Assembly: GCA_002104985.1 (NCBI GenBank)
Contig: MCGO01000032.1
Location: 372,001-436,000 of the forward strand
Direction of reading: 5' to 3'
Length of the DNA stretch: 64,000 bases
Origin: Rhizoclosmatium globosum
Lineage: Eukaryota; Chytridiomycota; Chytridiomycetes; Chytridiales; Chytriomycetaceae
The notes under the pieces: model-generated
The model's database searches: none
Told to the model about the DNA's origin: nothing
What the model saw: the letters and a program-made list of their open reading frames with translations, nothing else
Translations under genes and position numbers: made by a program
Shown: one piece after another, positions 48,381 through 59,432 of the stretch
Position numbering within the stretch: position 1 is the stretch's first letter
Layout: each line of letters starts with the position of its first letter

Positions 48381-49797
48381 ATGGCACCCAAGTCAACATT
48401 ACAGCCACCAACGGAGCCTTTGCCAGGCTTTCCGACAATGAAACCGCCAAGTCCATTGAAACGAAAGCGATCTAAAGGGCATGGTCGTAAGTCCGCAACA
48501 AAGGCACCAACGCGGACATTTACTACACCTGGTGAATTTGCCGCTATGATCAATTGGCTTGAGATTGCGTCTAATTTCAAAATCGTTGTTGGCGGGGCTG
48601 CAAAGGATGCAAAGATGAAATCGGGTCAGTTGTTGAAGAAGGTTGATGGGCTGAAACAGCTCATGAACCATGTGAATGCAACCTGCTGTAGTGGTTGGGA
48701 CGCCAAAACTGTCAAGAACCGCTACGATGGATGGATTACAAGGCATGTGACTCCTGTTGTGTGAATCGAACTAACATTAAGTCGCAGGTACAAGAAGACG
48801 AAGAAGGAGGCTCAAGCTACAGGATTTGGCCTCACTAACAACGATGAGGAGAAGGAAATCAGGACAATTGAAGAGAAACTGGAGTGTATGTGCCCGCAGT
48901 ATGTGCGACTGGATCGACTATTTGGCGAACGATTCAACGTCAAACCTCTCGCAACAACTGAAGTTGGAATTGTCGTTGATAAGGACGGCGAGAAAGGCAA
49001 GGAAGTGGATGGCGAAGTTGAAGAGGATGCTGAGAGTTGTGAGAACAGCGAGAGTGACGAGGGTGCCGAGGACGTTGAGGACAGTGGGGATGAGGAGAAT
49101 GGTGAGAACAGTGAGGACGGAAATGAGGATACTGAATTTGAAAGCTGTGATGAAGACCAGGATGAGGTTGTTCTTGTGGGTGCGACACGAGGCACAGTTA
49201 GAGGCGTTAAGGAAGCAATCACACCTCAAGCTACTCAGGATGAAGCTGAACTGTTCAGTGTGGACAAAAATGACAGGTGAGAACTTCGTGCATCTTAACT
49301 TTGACTAACTACTATTTAGTGAATATAACGATTACGAATACGACCCTATTCCGTCCCCAACAAGAAAGAAGCGTCAAGTACCTCCAAAGTCAAAGGCCAC
49401 CAAGAGTACGTTGTCCAAAGCAAAGCTGTCAGCAAAGTCACCAATCAGCGACACTCAAATCAAGGCCAGCATTACTGCTTCATCGTCAAGTTCTTCAAAG
49501 AAGATGGACTTTTCCACTGCGTTCAACTATGCTCAAGCTGCCAAGAATGAGATATTGCAGAAAGCGATTTCAGAGAAAGCGGCAGTTAAACACGAGAAAC
49601 TACGGTTTGAGGAAACCAAATGGAGAGAAGAACGTGATGATAAGAAGGCAGTTCTGGCCCTCAAGAGTGAGCAGCAAAAAAAGGAGTTGGAGATGACTGA
49701 GAAGAGGCAGTTCTTTGATATGGCGATGGCTCTCTCAAAGGAAGCAGGAATTTCATTCGGTGATGCAGCCAAAGCAATACGAGATGGTTTATTTTAG
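48381..49797 (+). CDS. Harbinger Myb/SANT-like DNA-binding protein
   Basis: Three exons: 48381-48742, 48788-49276 and 49319-49797. The N-terminus is basic and Pro-rich. The DNA-binding helix bundle runs from TPGEFAAMINWLEIASNF to GWDAKTVKNRYDGWI, typical of the Harbinger accessory protein that binds the ends and brings the nuclease into the nucleus. The middle is strongly acidic (EDVEDSGDEENGENSED), and the C-terminus is a coiled coil ending SFGDAAKAIRDGLF. Intron 1 uses a GC donor (AG|GCATGT) with a CAG acceptor, the only choice that keeps the frame. The stop lies 3 bp from that of the transposase gene. Confidence 0.85.
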
Positions 49798-49800
49798 GTT

Positions 49801-51221
49801 CTAAATAAATCCGCGTTGAATCATTTTGATCTTTAATTCTTCCCGTTTCTCGGTACCTGTTAACCTCTCAAATCCTGCCAAAGTGATCGCATATTCCTCC
49901 TCTAGTCTTTCATACTCGGCAAATTCCTCTATATCATCCTCCGATGGGGTTTCTTCTTCAAACCATCCATCTGACTCTGTCCACTCATCAGCCAGCAAAA
50001 AATTGTGCAAAATAATGCATGCTGTTATCCATTGATTGACGTATTCCATATCTTCGGCAGTTGTTGTTTTCAAACGCAACCCAGTCAGGGATGCCCATCG
50101 GCCCTTCAAAATACCATTGACATGTTCAATACGTACACGAGCAGAAGAGAACTTCTCATTAAAGGCTTCATTAATTGGAATATCCTGCATTCCACGGTTG
50201 TATGGAGTAATCATTGTGCTTGACAGAGTATAGCCAGAATCACCCAACAAGTATTCACCTGGACTGAAGTGGAGTTCGGGCTTTGCATAAAGCAGACTTC
50301 GTGAAAAAACATTGGAGTCATACATTGAAGCAGGGTAGCCAGTCTGAAACCAAAGAATTCGACGAGAATCGTCACAAAGTAGCTACAACACAATTGGTAA
50401 GACAAACAGGTACAATCCTGAGCAACGCACCTGCAGATTGAGCCCATAGAACTTCTTGTAGCACCAATAGACCTCGCCTTGTACAGGTGGCTTTCTGTAT
50501 AACACTACTTGAGTCCCATCAATTGACCCTACACAGCCTGCCAAACAGTAATCTCGTTGCATTTTACGACTCATTTGCTTTCGCTGCTTTTTTGAAGGCC
50601 AGGAAATGTAACGATGCTTCAGTGACAAAATTGCTGTTGTAACGCGTCTTGTGAAGAGAACAACTGTTCCTTTCCCCACACCCATGTTTTGTGCTGTTGA
50701 CTCAAGTTTTGTACCATTTCCATATGTTCCATATCGTTCCAAGGTAAGTAGCAATTGGATCCAAACAGGGTGTTGTTTGTTATTTGAATTGTTTTGAAAC
50801 ACAGCATGGTTCTCAATAGCTTCAAGAAGTCGAAGAAAAGAGGCTTTGCTCATGCGTGCTCTGCTTCTGAAGCTTGGATCTCGAAATTGGAATATTAAAG
50901 CACAAGAGTCTTAGACTTTGGCATTCGTGCACGCTCTTCCAGATAGCGACATGAATTGACATCATACAGCAGCTCCATAAGCTCTTCAAGCTCCTCCAAA
51001 GGATCTTCTATCACAAGCTTCATCAAATCGCTATCACTATTGCTTGAATCAGACGAATCGAAATTGGAATCGGAATCATCACTTCTACTACAAGTGCTGG
51101 CATCAGACTGATCATTGAGAGCGTACTTGAGGAAGCGATCTTCGTTTTCTTCTGTGTACTGAGTTCGGATCAATCGCTTTAATGCAAGGAGAAGGCGTGC
51201 TCGCTCACTCAGATTTGGCAT
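49801..51221 (-). CDS. Harbinger DDE transposase (nuclease)
   Basis: Three exons: 51221-about 50926, about 50880-50432 and about 50384-49801. Exon 1 (MPNLSERARLLLALKRLI) has an acidic Ser/Asp run. The nuclease core contains CVGSIDGTQVVL (first Asp), TGYPASMYDSNVF, YLLGDSGYTL (second Asp) and SARVRIEHVNGILKGRW (Glu), all catalytic residues present. A helix-turn-helix precedes it (STAQNMGVGKGTVVLFTRRV). The DDE_Tnp_4 fold cuts and pastes with 3-bp staggered ends, matching the AAT duplication. Intact; the intron edges between exons 1 and 2 are approximate. Confidence 0.9.
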
Positions 51222-51358
51222 TGGTGGTGGTTGACTTTGACCGTCCTGAAAAAAAAAGAGGTGAAACTCGGAGATTCAACCCACCAATCTTCGCTTTTGA
51301 AACACACGAAACTTCACTTTTCAAAATGTCGAATTTCTCAACTTTGACCACCCCTAAT

Positions 51359-52159
51359 GCCTCCAGTGCACCTTGCCACAGTATCTCCTCAGCACCACAA
51401 CTTGACCTGCCTTCAAAGATAAAGAAGCAACCGCCACTGTGTGAGACTGGTAACTGCCCATGGACAAACCAACAAGAAAGCTCTAACTCTCAACCTTTTT
51501 CGACCATTTCTACCAAATTGGTTGAGGCTCGCAGTCACCGCTTTACCCTCACACCTCTAATATGCACTTATAACTAACATGTCTTAGTAAACTTGACTTT
51601 ATAGATTGTTTGAGTCATGGGTGCATGAGCTGAGAGGATTCTGGACTTGAGCCTGAAGTTGGCTGACTTGAGCCTCAAGTTACGTTTTCCCCGCACACCA
51701 CTAATATCCACTCAGAACTAAAGTAAACTCTGACTTGACTTTATAGATGTGTTTGAGGTGTGGGAGCATGTACTGATAGGATTCTGGACTAAAGCCTCAA
51801 GTTACGTTTTACCCGCACATGCGAATATCCACTCAAAGCTAACATAACTTATTAAAGTTGATTGTATAGATGTTATTGAGTGGTGGATGCATGTGTCGGA
51901 TGTTTGTGACCTTGGTGAGAATTGAAGTTAGACAGCTTAAACCTCAAATCCACTTCTTTTAACTGACTACGTTTTAATATGAAAAGTTTTTGATTTCATT
52001 GCTTTTTTGGGTTAAGATCTTTGTGTATAAGTTATTTCTGCCACATATTGAGCAAACAGTTGCAAATCAAGAATTCACGAACAATCTGATTGTACATCTT
52101 TTATTTTTTAACCACATTTAATAAAGTAAACAAGCATAGTTGGCAATTTAACGTCTTGC
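51359..52159. repeat. Right interior of the TTAA element with about three 120-130 bp tandem repeats
   Basis: Phrases such as GAGCCTCAAGTTACGTTTT, CCACTNA and TGACTTTATAGAT recur around 51530, 51690 and 51800 with mismatches and indels, giving roughly three diverged units up to about 51905. The remainder is AT-rich with no gene. Confidence 0.6.
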
Positions 52160-52385
52160 ACACTAGGAGAGAAATCGGGAGAGCACAGAAACACTGGATC
52201 ACGATTACAGAGTCCTGATGATCCATTTGCAACCCCAAACATCTCTACAGTACACTTGGATCAAAGATTGTGACACTCTCTATCTCTGCTCAAAAATGCG
52301 CGGGGATGCAACTGCTCTTGATCAAACTATACCTCATTACTTGATCCATTATAACTGTGATGTCCTGATCTCTGACTGTCTCTAC
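52160..52385 (-). repeat. Right terminal inverted repeat of the TTAA element
   Basis: Inverted copy of 44173-44398; outside it lies TTAA and then unrelated sequence. Confidence 0.85.
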
Positions 52386-52389
52386 TTAA

Positions 52390-52580
52390 AACACCCTTGC
52401 TGATAGAAAGCAAGAAGGAGGAGACTGTGAAGGAGAGGGATTTACGAAAATGAATTTTTGACAAATCTTGCTTTAAACTGTTGTGACTGTTGAAAGGTTG
52501 CTCAATGGTTCCAAGAGGGACTGAAATGTCAGCTTCTTTTGTTTTTGATAAAGATTGACACACTCACCTTCCTTCTCAGT
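52390..52580. other. Short unique spacer
   Basis: About 190 bases between the TTAA element and the satellite. No gene is recognised; this is probably the original target sequence of the TTAA element. Confidence 0.4.
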
Positions 52581-52581
52581 A

Positions 52582-54636
52582 TCCCCTGAAATATTCGTAA
52601 ATAGGATTATACTATTCCTTAAACCAAGGCTACTCTATAGTACTGCCCCAGATTAAGGAATAGGATTATACTATTTCAAAATAGGATTATACTATTCCTT
52701 AATTCAAGGCTACTCTATAGGTACTGCCCCTAATTAAGGAATAGGATTATACTATTTAAATAGGATTATACTATTCCTTAAACCAAGGCTACTCTATAGG
52801 TACTGCCCAGATTAAGGAATAGGATTATACTATTTAAAATAGGATTATACTATTCTTAACAAGGCTACTCTATAGGTACTGCCCCAATTAAGGAATAGGA
52901 TTATACTATTTAAATAGGATTATACTATTCCTTAAACCAAGGCTACTCTATAGGTACTGCCCCAGATTAAGGAATAGGATTATACTATTTCAAAATAGGA
53001 TTATACTATTCCTTAACCAAGGCTACTCTATAGGTACTGCCCCAATTAAGGAATAGGATTATACTATTTGAAATAGGATTATACTATTCCTTAAACCAAG
53101 GCTACTCTATAGGTACTGCCCTCAAATTAAGGAATAGGATTATACTATTCGTAAATAGGATTATACTATTCCTTAAACCAAGGCTACTCTATAGGTACTG
53201 CCCCAGATTAAGGAATAGGATTATACTATTCGTAAATAGGATTATACTATTCCTTAATTCAAGGCTACTCTATAGGTACTGCCCCAGATTAAGGAATAGG
53301 ATTATACTATTTCAAAATAGGATTATACTATTCCTTAATTCAAGGCTACTCTATAGGTACTGCCTCAAATTAAGGAATAGGATTATACTATTCGTAAATA
53401 GGATTATACTATTCCTTAAACCAAGGCTACTCTATAGGTACTGCCCCAGATTAAGGAATAGGATTATACTATTCGTAAATAGGATTATACTATTCCTTAA
53501 TTCAAGGCTACTCTATAGGTACTGCCCCAGATTAAGGAATAGGATTATACTATTTCAAAATAGGATTATACTATTCCTTAATTCAAGGCTACTCTATAGG
53601 TACTGCCCCTAATTAAGGAATAGGATTATACTATTCGTAAATAGGATTATACTATTCCTTAAACCAAGGCTACTCTATAGGTACTGCCTCAAATTAAGGA
53701 ATAGGATTATACTATTCGTAAATAGGATTATACTATTCCTTAAACCAAGGCTACTCTATAGGTACTGCCCCAGATTAAGGAATAGGATTATACTATTCGT
53801 AAATAGGATTATACTATTCCTTAATTCAAGGCTACTCTATAGGTACTGCCCCAGATTAAGGAATAGGATTATACTATTTCAAAATAGGATTATACTATTC
53901 CTTAATTCAAGGCTACTCTATAGGTACTGCCCCTAATTAAGGAATAGGATTATACTATTCGTAAATAGGATTATACTATTCCTTAAACCAAGGCTACTCT
54001 ATAGGTACTGCCCCAGATTAAGGAATAGGATTATACTATTTCAAAATAGGATTATACTATTCCTTAATTCAAGGCTACTCTATAGGTACTGCCCCTAATT
54101 AAGGAATAGGATTATACTATTTCAAAATAGGATTATACTATTCCTTAATTCAAGGCTACTCTATAGGTACTGCCCCTAATTAAGGAATAGGATTATACTA
54201 TTTTGAAATAGGATTATACTATTCCTTAAACCAAGGCTACTCTATAGGTACTGCCCCAGATTAAGGAATAGGATTATACTATTTCAAAATAGGATTATAC
54301 TATTCCTTAATTCAAGGCTACTCTATAGGTACTGCCCCTAATTAAGGAATAGGATTATACTATTCTTAAATAGGATTATACTATTCCTTAAACCAAGGCT
54401 ACTCTATAGGTACTGCCCCAGATTAAGGAATAGGATTATACTATTTCAAAATAGGATTATACTATTCCTTAATTCAAGGCTACTCTATAGGTACTGCCCC
54501 TAATTAAGGAATAGGATTATACTATTCGTAAATAGGATTATACTATTCCTTAAACCAAGGCTACTCTATAGGTACTGCCTCAAATTAAGGAATAGGATTA
54601 TACTATTCGTAAATAGGATTATACTATTCCTTAATT
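52582..54636 (+). repeat. 81-bp hairpin satellite, about 25 copies
   Basis: Unit: AAGGCTACTCTATAGGTACTG, CC, a variable 7-mer, then two copies of AATAGGATTATACTATT separated by 4 nt and bounded by AAGG and CCTT. Each 17-mer is a perfect hairpin (AATAG/CTATT stem, GATTATA loop), and the pair forms a larger palindrome. Units differ only in the short linkers (CGTA, TCAA, TT) and next to the palindrome. Spacing measured between adjacent copies is 81 bp. Confidence 0.92.
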
Positions 54637-54815
54637 CTTAGGATTAGGTTCTATACTGTTGGATTAGGGTGATTAGGATGAGTCACCTTCATCCTGCAGG
54701 ACCGTAACCCACAGGACGCTGACCTTGCAGGACCGTAACCCACAGGACGCTGACCTTGCAGGACCGTAACCCACAGGACGCTAACGTTGTGTGCAGGGGC
54801 CGCTACCCTCTAGTG

Positions 54816-54869
54816 GGTTTGATCCCACCACCTCGCGAGCGGAAGCAGTGTTACATACCAACTAAGCCA
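54816..54869 (-). promoter_or_regulatory. Pol III-like A/B boxes, second copy
   Basis: Same TGGCTTAGTTGG and GATCAAACC boxes as in block A, with a 3-bp insertion (GTG) between them. Conserved boxes despite the indel. Confidence 0.5.
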
Positions 54870-55055
54870 AAAATGTTTATTCTGAGAGATGGAAATCTAC
54901 ATCTGATGGCACATAGGCACAGGAGGTGACACTTTAACAGGATGATATTTCAGTCACACTCTATGTATGGTGGTTAATTCAGAGAGTAAATTCAGAGAAT
55001 ATCAGTATGTTTATTTAATATGCCATTGAATATGCCCACTTTCAGCAACATTACT

Positions 55056-55361
55056 TCACTGTTGAACTGTATACTCAATTTTGGCTTTTGTACTTGAGTG
55101 CCTTCTCTTTGATCCACTTTGAGAAGCATCTTCAATTGTTCCCTGCAGAACTTGCATTTGCCTGAGTTGATCCAATGAGGCAGTGACTTGCTTCAATTTT
55201 TGCTCCAGCTCAGAGTTGCCATGATTCACTGTGCCTATTTCCTCATGAAGGTCATGAATCTGCTCTGATTGCTCCTTCACAATGGCCTCCAGATGCTTAA
55301 TGAAACGCAGGGCAGCCTGATAGCCATCCATCAATGTGTCTCTATCAATTTCAATGATCAT
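55056..55361 (-). CDS. 101-aa coiled-coil protein, copy B
   Basis: Identical to copy A apart from one Asn/Asp change. Its ATG (55361) lies 23 bp from the array that fills the sequence upstream. Conservation of the whole frame in two copies argues that it encodes a protein. See copy A for the domain description. Confidence 0.6.
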   Translation of the reverse strand: MIIEIDRDTLMDGYQAALRFIKHLEAIVKEQSEQIHDLHEEIGTVNHGNSELEQKLKQVTASLDQLRQMQVLQGTIEDASQSGSKRRHSSTKAKIEYTVQQ

Positions 55362-55383
55362 TTTGGTGATTAAAAAAGTCTTT

Positions 55384-56184
55384 CCTCCCTCCTGTGTTAC
55401 CGTCCTCCAACAGCGTCCTCCAGGTTACCGTCCTCCAACAGCGTCCTGTGTTACCGTCCTCCTACAGCGTCCTCCAACAGCGTCCTGTGTTACCGTCCTC
55501 CAACAGCGTCCTCCAACAGCGTCCTCCAACAGCGTCCTCCAGGTTACCGTCCTCCAACAGCGTCCTGTGTTACCGTCCTCCTACAGCGTCCTCCAACAGC
55601 GTCCTCCAGGTTACCGTCCTCCAACAGCGTCCTCCAACAGCGTCCTCCAGGTTACCGTCCTCCAACAGCGTCCTCCAACAGCGTCCTCCAGGTTACCGTC
55701 CTCCAACAGCGTCCTGTGTTACCGTCCTCCTACAGCGTCCTCCAACAGCGTCCTGTGTTACCGTCCTCCAACAGCGTCCTCCAGGTTACCGTCCTCCAAC
55801 AGCGTCCTGTGTTACCGTCCTCCTACAGCGTCCTCCAACAGCGTCCTCCAGGTTACCGTCCTCCAACAGCGTCCTCCAACAGCGTCCTCCAACAGCGTCC
55901 TCCAACAGCGTCCTCCAGGTTACCGTCCTCCAACAGCGTCCTGTGTTACCGTCCTCCTACAGCGTCCTCCAACAGCGTCCTCCAGGTTACCGTCCTCCAA
56001 CAGCGTCCTCCAACAGCGTCCTCCAGGTTACCGTCCTCCAACAGCGTCCTCCAACAGCGTCCTCCAACAGCGTCCTCCAGGTTACCGTCCTCCAACAGCG
56101 TCCTGTGTTACCGTCCTCCTACAGCGTCCTCCAACAGCGTCCTGTGTTACCGTCCTCCAACAGCGTCCTCCAGGTTACTGTCCT
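55384..56184 (+). repeat. CGTCCT array, block B
   Basis: Same 13-15-bp modules as in block A, about twice as long, in near-perfect copies arranged in higher-order groups (CTCCAACAG units followed by the GTGTTAC or CCAGGTTAC variant). Lies between the starts-side of the 101-aa gene and the 3' end of the 978-aa gene. Confidence 0.92.
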
Positions 56185-56320
56185 CTGATTCTGATTGCAG
56201 TCTGCAAAAAAGTTCTGCAATATTGTTTTGAATTTTTCTGCAACATGAGGAAAGGTTATCAAAAGTGTATTCTATTTCTGAAACTAAAACACCGATACAA
56301 ATTAAAGCAACACAAATAAA

Positions 56321-59300
56321 CTATACAACTACATTCTGTTTTGCGGACGGAAGATAAATTAAACCATTAGTTTTGGCATTATATGGTATTCCTCTTCCAT
56401 CAATATGATACATTCGCAGGAATTGCATTCTTCTTTCACCAGGCAAATTAAGATTAGAACATGCCCAAACTGCATGATTGGGATCAAGGTCACCACATGG
56501 CAACACCTCAAATCTTTTCCTTGCTTCAGCAACAAGCTTATTCTTCAATGTCTCCTTGGCTGAATTGGCCTCATTTCTGCTACCATAAATAATGATAGAT
56601 TGAAAAGAACGTAGTTGTTCCAGGAGTAATCCGAAGTACTTTGAATAACGTCCCAGTCTTGTTGATCTATTTGGTGGGGACTGAAAAAAGGAAGCCACTT
56701 CTTGTTCATCAAAATTGATAAATCTTGCCAACTTGTCGTCATAACATTTTACCCGATTTCCAAATATTCCCTTTACCAGGTGATAGGGGTAAGCATTTTT
56801 GTTGTCAATAATCAGTCTCAGAGCATCAACAGTCAGCATCTTCCGACTCTTTACTTGCTGCATATTTTCAGGAAACCGAATCATATTTTCAGGCAAATCT
56901 TCTATAAGACCATCAAAAAGCATGTCTATCATTTGAGTAACTAGTTCATCAACAGTCCGAGCATTTGGTGTTACAAGAATGTCTGTGACCCTTGGCTGAG
57001 ATTGTATTGTTCTGACAATATCCATAATATGTGCCACCCTATCAGGGGCAAATGACTGATGCAACACAGATTCAGGATTATTCTTTCCTTTGCTTTTCTT
57101 TTTCTTGGAATACTTGACAAGAGCGGCCTTGTCAACAAACTTGGGAACCAAACTCTTTGGCAATGGATCTCTGAATTCATCATTCAGAGACTGTGGATTA
57201 GCCAAAATCTGAAGCAGGGGAAAGGCTTGATATGGTACACTCCCGAAAGCATGGACTTGTTGAGTAAAGTAATGGAGAGTGAACAAGTCAAAGTTGGGTG
57301 TGTAATAACCTCTTGGCTTTGAAACCAAACAAAGAAACTCTTTTTGGATGTAATTTGCTAATTCCATCCAGTATGGCTTTAGTCTAGAATGGCGGGACTG
57401 CAAGGCATAAGCAACGTCAGCCAAACTCAAAAGTGCTTGCGATCGAATGTCAATGTACTGAATCAAGTCCTTTGTTCTTTCAACAATCAAAAGTGTAGAT
57501 CTTGCAAGCCGATCAAACTGTTGGACCTTATTTTTAAAGTCCTGCAGGAATGCCGCAACAGCCCCTTCTTCACCTCTGACTTCACATCGCATCCCAAAAC
57601 ACATATCAACTGCCTTACGCAGATGGTTCTGGAAAGCCACAACTTTTTTACGAAGAGAATCAGAGTTGTTCATGATTTCCTCAACAGATATGCTGCTGAA
57701 CCCATGTTTTGCGTCAACATGATCAATGGTCTGATACTTGAAACCAGAATAGATTATAACCTTGAAAACACCTTCATAAGCACAATTTTGAGTGGGGACA
57801 GCTTTCAATCCTCCAATGTGAACACAATCCAACATTATCTCTCTTTCAACAGAAAACCCCAAAGATGTGAGTAAAGCTTCCCAGTTACTGACAGGAGCAA
57901 GAGTAGTAATTCCCTCACTAGGATTTTGACTTTCAAACATCATGTTGATGGCACCATCAACAACTGTAAATCTAGTTCTTGGAGTTGATGCAATACCTAC
58001 AGCTGTATTTTTACGTTTATACATTGGATTTCCATCTCTCCATGCAGATGGGGGGCCCATATAAATTTCAGATGTGTACAAATCCTTTACACCTTGATGA
58101 ACACCAATGAACCGAAAATCACCCAATGCCGTCTTCAATTCTGCAATTCTTGGTATATTTTGTGTATTTAACAATCTCTTGAATTTTTCTGTAAATCCAG
58201 CAAGGTATTTTCCTTCAACAGTGACAGAAGGAAATCGAAGTCCAGGACGTCCAACCATTGCATTGATTTGAAGCCCATGAGAGTCATTTGAGACACGTTG
58301 TAAAGTTGCAAGGGGAAGGATATCAGCAAGTACTGGTCTGATTCCATGATCCCAAAGAAGTGTTTGGAATTGAGACAGAGTAAAGTTTTCTGGGCACTTA
58401 TTGTATGTGATATACAAGCGAAACCTCTCTCCCTCTCCTATTTGAAAATTTGGAATGTCTGCAAGATCCACTGGTTCCAAAATAGGTTGGCCACGTGCAT
58501 CCACATCTCCAGTTGGTTGATCAATCATACAACCAAGCTAAACAGAAGTTCAGATAAGGTTGTTGAAACAACGTGCTCACCTTTTTGTCCAGAATATACT
58601 TGAAATCAGATTTGGGTAATAGCTTATACATTCCCTGGGGAAGTATATCTTCCAAGTTTCTAGTAACTGTGATATCTGAGTCAATATCACAAGAGTAGTC
58701 AGATATGAGCTGTGCATGCAGTGCAGTGTTTCCCCATTTAACAATATGAGGAATCTTTCCAGTCACTAGCTCAATAAACTTTTTCATTTTAGGAGTTTGA
58801 GCATTAATAGAAATATCAATTTTTGATTTATCAGTTGTAGGCTTCAAGCCATGCCTTGTAAACATTTGCTTATGACTGTTGACAGCAGTTTCAAAGGACA
58901 CAGAAGGGATTTGGGCTTGAGGAATGGATTCAACCAAGTTAACTATGGCCTGCTGTCTCCACTCCATATTGGGATGGAGGGAATCAATCAATGTACCAAT
59001 ATTCGTAAGAATATGAGACTCCCACATTTCACTAATATCACTCTTTAGGAGAAGGTGTAAGCTTGCCAGCCATAGACTCTGAGTCTCATAGTTTCGGAAT
59101 GAAAGAATGTCTTGGATGCAAAATATTTTAGAAGTATTAAGCCGGTAGGCTGTAAAAAAGTTCAATTAATATTGAGAATGTTCAACTGAAAACTTCACTG
59201 TTGGTGTCCTGCGCAGCATCATATACAAACAACAGCTCATCATCATCTTCTGAGGTGTTGGATGAGGAAGCACTGGAGTCACTGGACGATTCAGACAATG

Positions 59301-59337
59301 AGTCAGTATCCGGGTCAATTGGAGGCCAATGAGCCAT
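56321..59337 (-). CDS. Orphan 978-aa protein of the repeat element
   Basis: Three exons: 59337-59187, 59149-58581 and 58537-56321. The 37- and 43-nt introns keep the frame exactly. The N-terminus is acidic and Ser-rich (SSSDSSASSSNTSEDDDE). The next 190 residues are helical (LHLLLKSDISEMWESHIL). The long third exon has GERFRLYITYNKCPENFTL, LKTALGDFRFIGVHQGVKDL, a basic patch YSKKKKSKGKN and a C-terminal end GRGIPYNAKTNGLIYLP. No catalytic motif of any transposase, polymerase or helicase family is recognised. The gene is divergent from the H3-tail gene across the shared array. Intact over nearly 3 kb, so it is probably functional; it may be the replication or integration protein of the element. 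Confidence 0.65.
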
Positions 59338-59432
59338 TATGTGAAGGGTTTGAATGATTCTACTATGGAGAATCAAGGCCTGTCTTTATAGTGTTTGTTT
59401 GGTGAATGACAATTCAAGTGACAATTTTGGCT

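Larger units (their letters stand above)
48208..51355. mobile_element. Complete PIF/Harbinger transposon nested in the TTAA element
   Basis: The ends AGGGGTGGTCAAAGTTG and its inverted copy CAACTTTGACCACCCCT are perfect over 17 bp and extend with mismatches. The target duplication is AAT (48205-48207 and 51356-51358), 3 bp as in this superfamily. It carries both expected genes, convergent: a Myb/SANT-like protein and a DDE nuclease. Both read intact, so the element may still be active. Confidence 0.92.
44173..52385 (+). mobile_element. 8.2 kb TTAA-flanked transposon with 226-bp inverted repeats
   Basis: The left end GTAGAGACAGTC and its inverted copy at 52385 are both flanked outside by TTAA (44169-44172 and 52386-52389), the duplication made by piggyBac and Sola3-type elements. 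The 226-bp ends read as identical wherever compared, which suggests recent insertion. Without the nested Harbinger element it is about 5.07 kb. It carries one large multi-exon gene, not a recognisable piggyBac or Sola3 transposase. Confidence 0.75.
54637..56236. mobile_element. Repeat block B
   Basis: Begins TTAGGATTAGG then TTCTATACTGTTGGATTA, as block A does. The inverted array motifs at its left are longer than in A (54691-54788). Continues past 56236 into the 978-aa gene, so block A is a truncated version of this element. Confidence 0.65.

Noticed and set aside
44173..52385. Assignment to piggyBac because of TTAA flanks
   Set aside because: Ends do not start with CCC and no piggyBac DDD transposase is encoded; the superfamily is left open.
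52582..54636. CRISPR array
   Set aside because: Units are full tandem repeats with no unique spacers, in a eukaryotic genome.
55336..56319. Long plus-strand reading frames (up to 327 aa) through the CGTCCT arrays, also at 43619-44231, 59988-60462 and 62647-63641
   Set aside because: Modules of 13-15 bp without stops are open in all three frames and give the same SSNSVLQ-type strings; no start context, splice pattern or conservation of one frame over the others.
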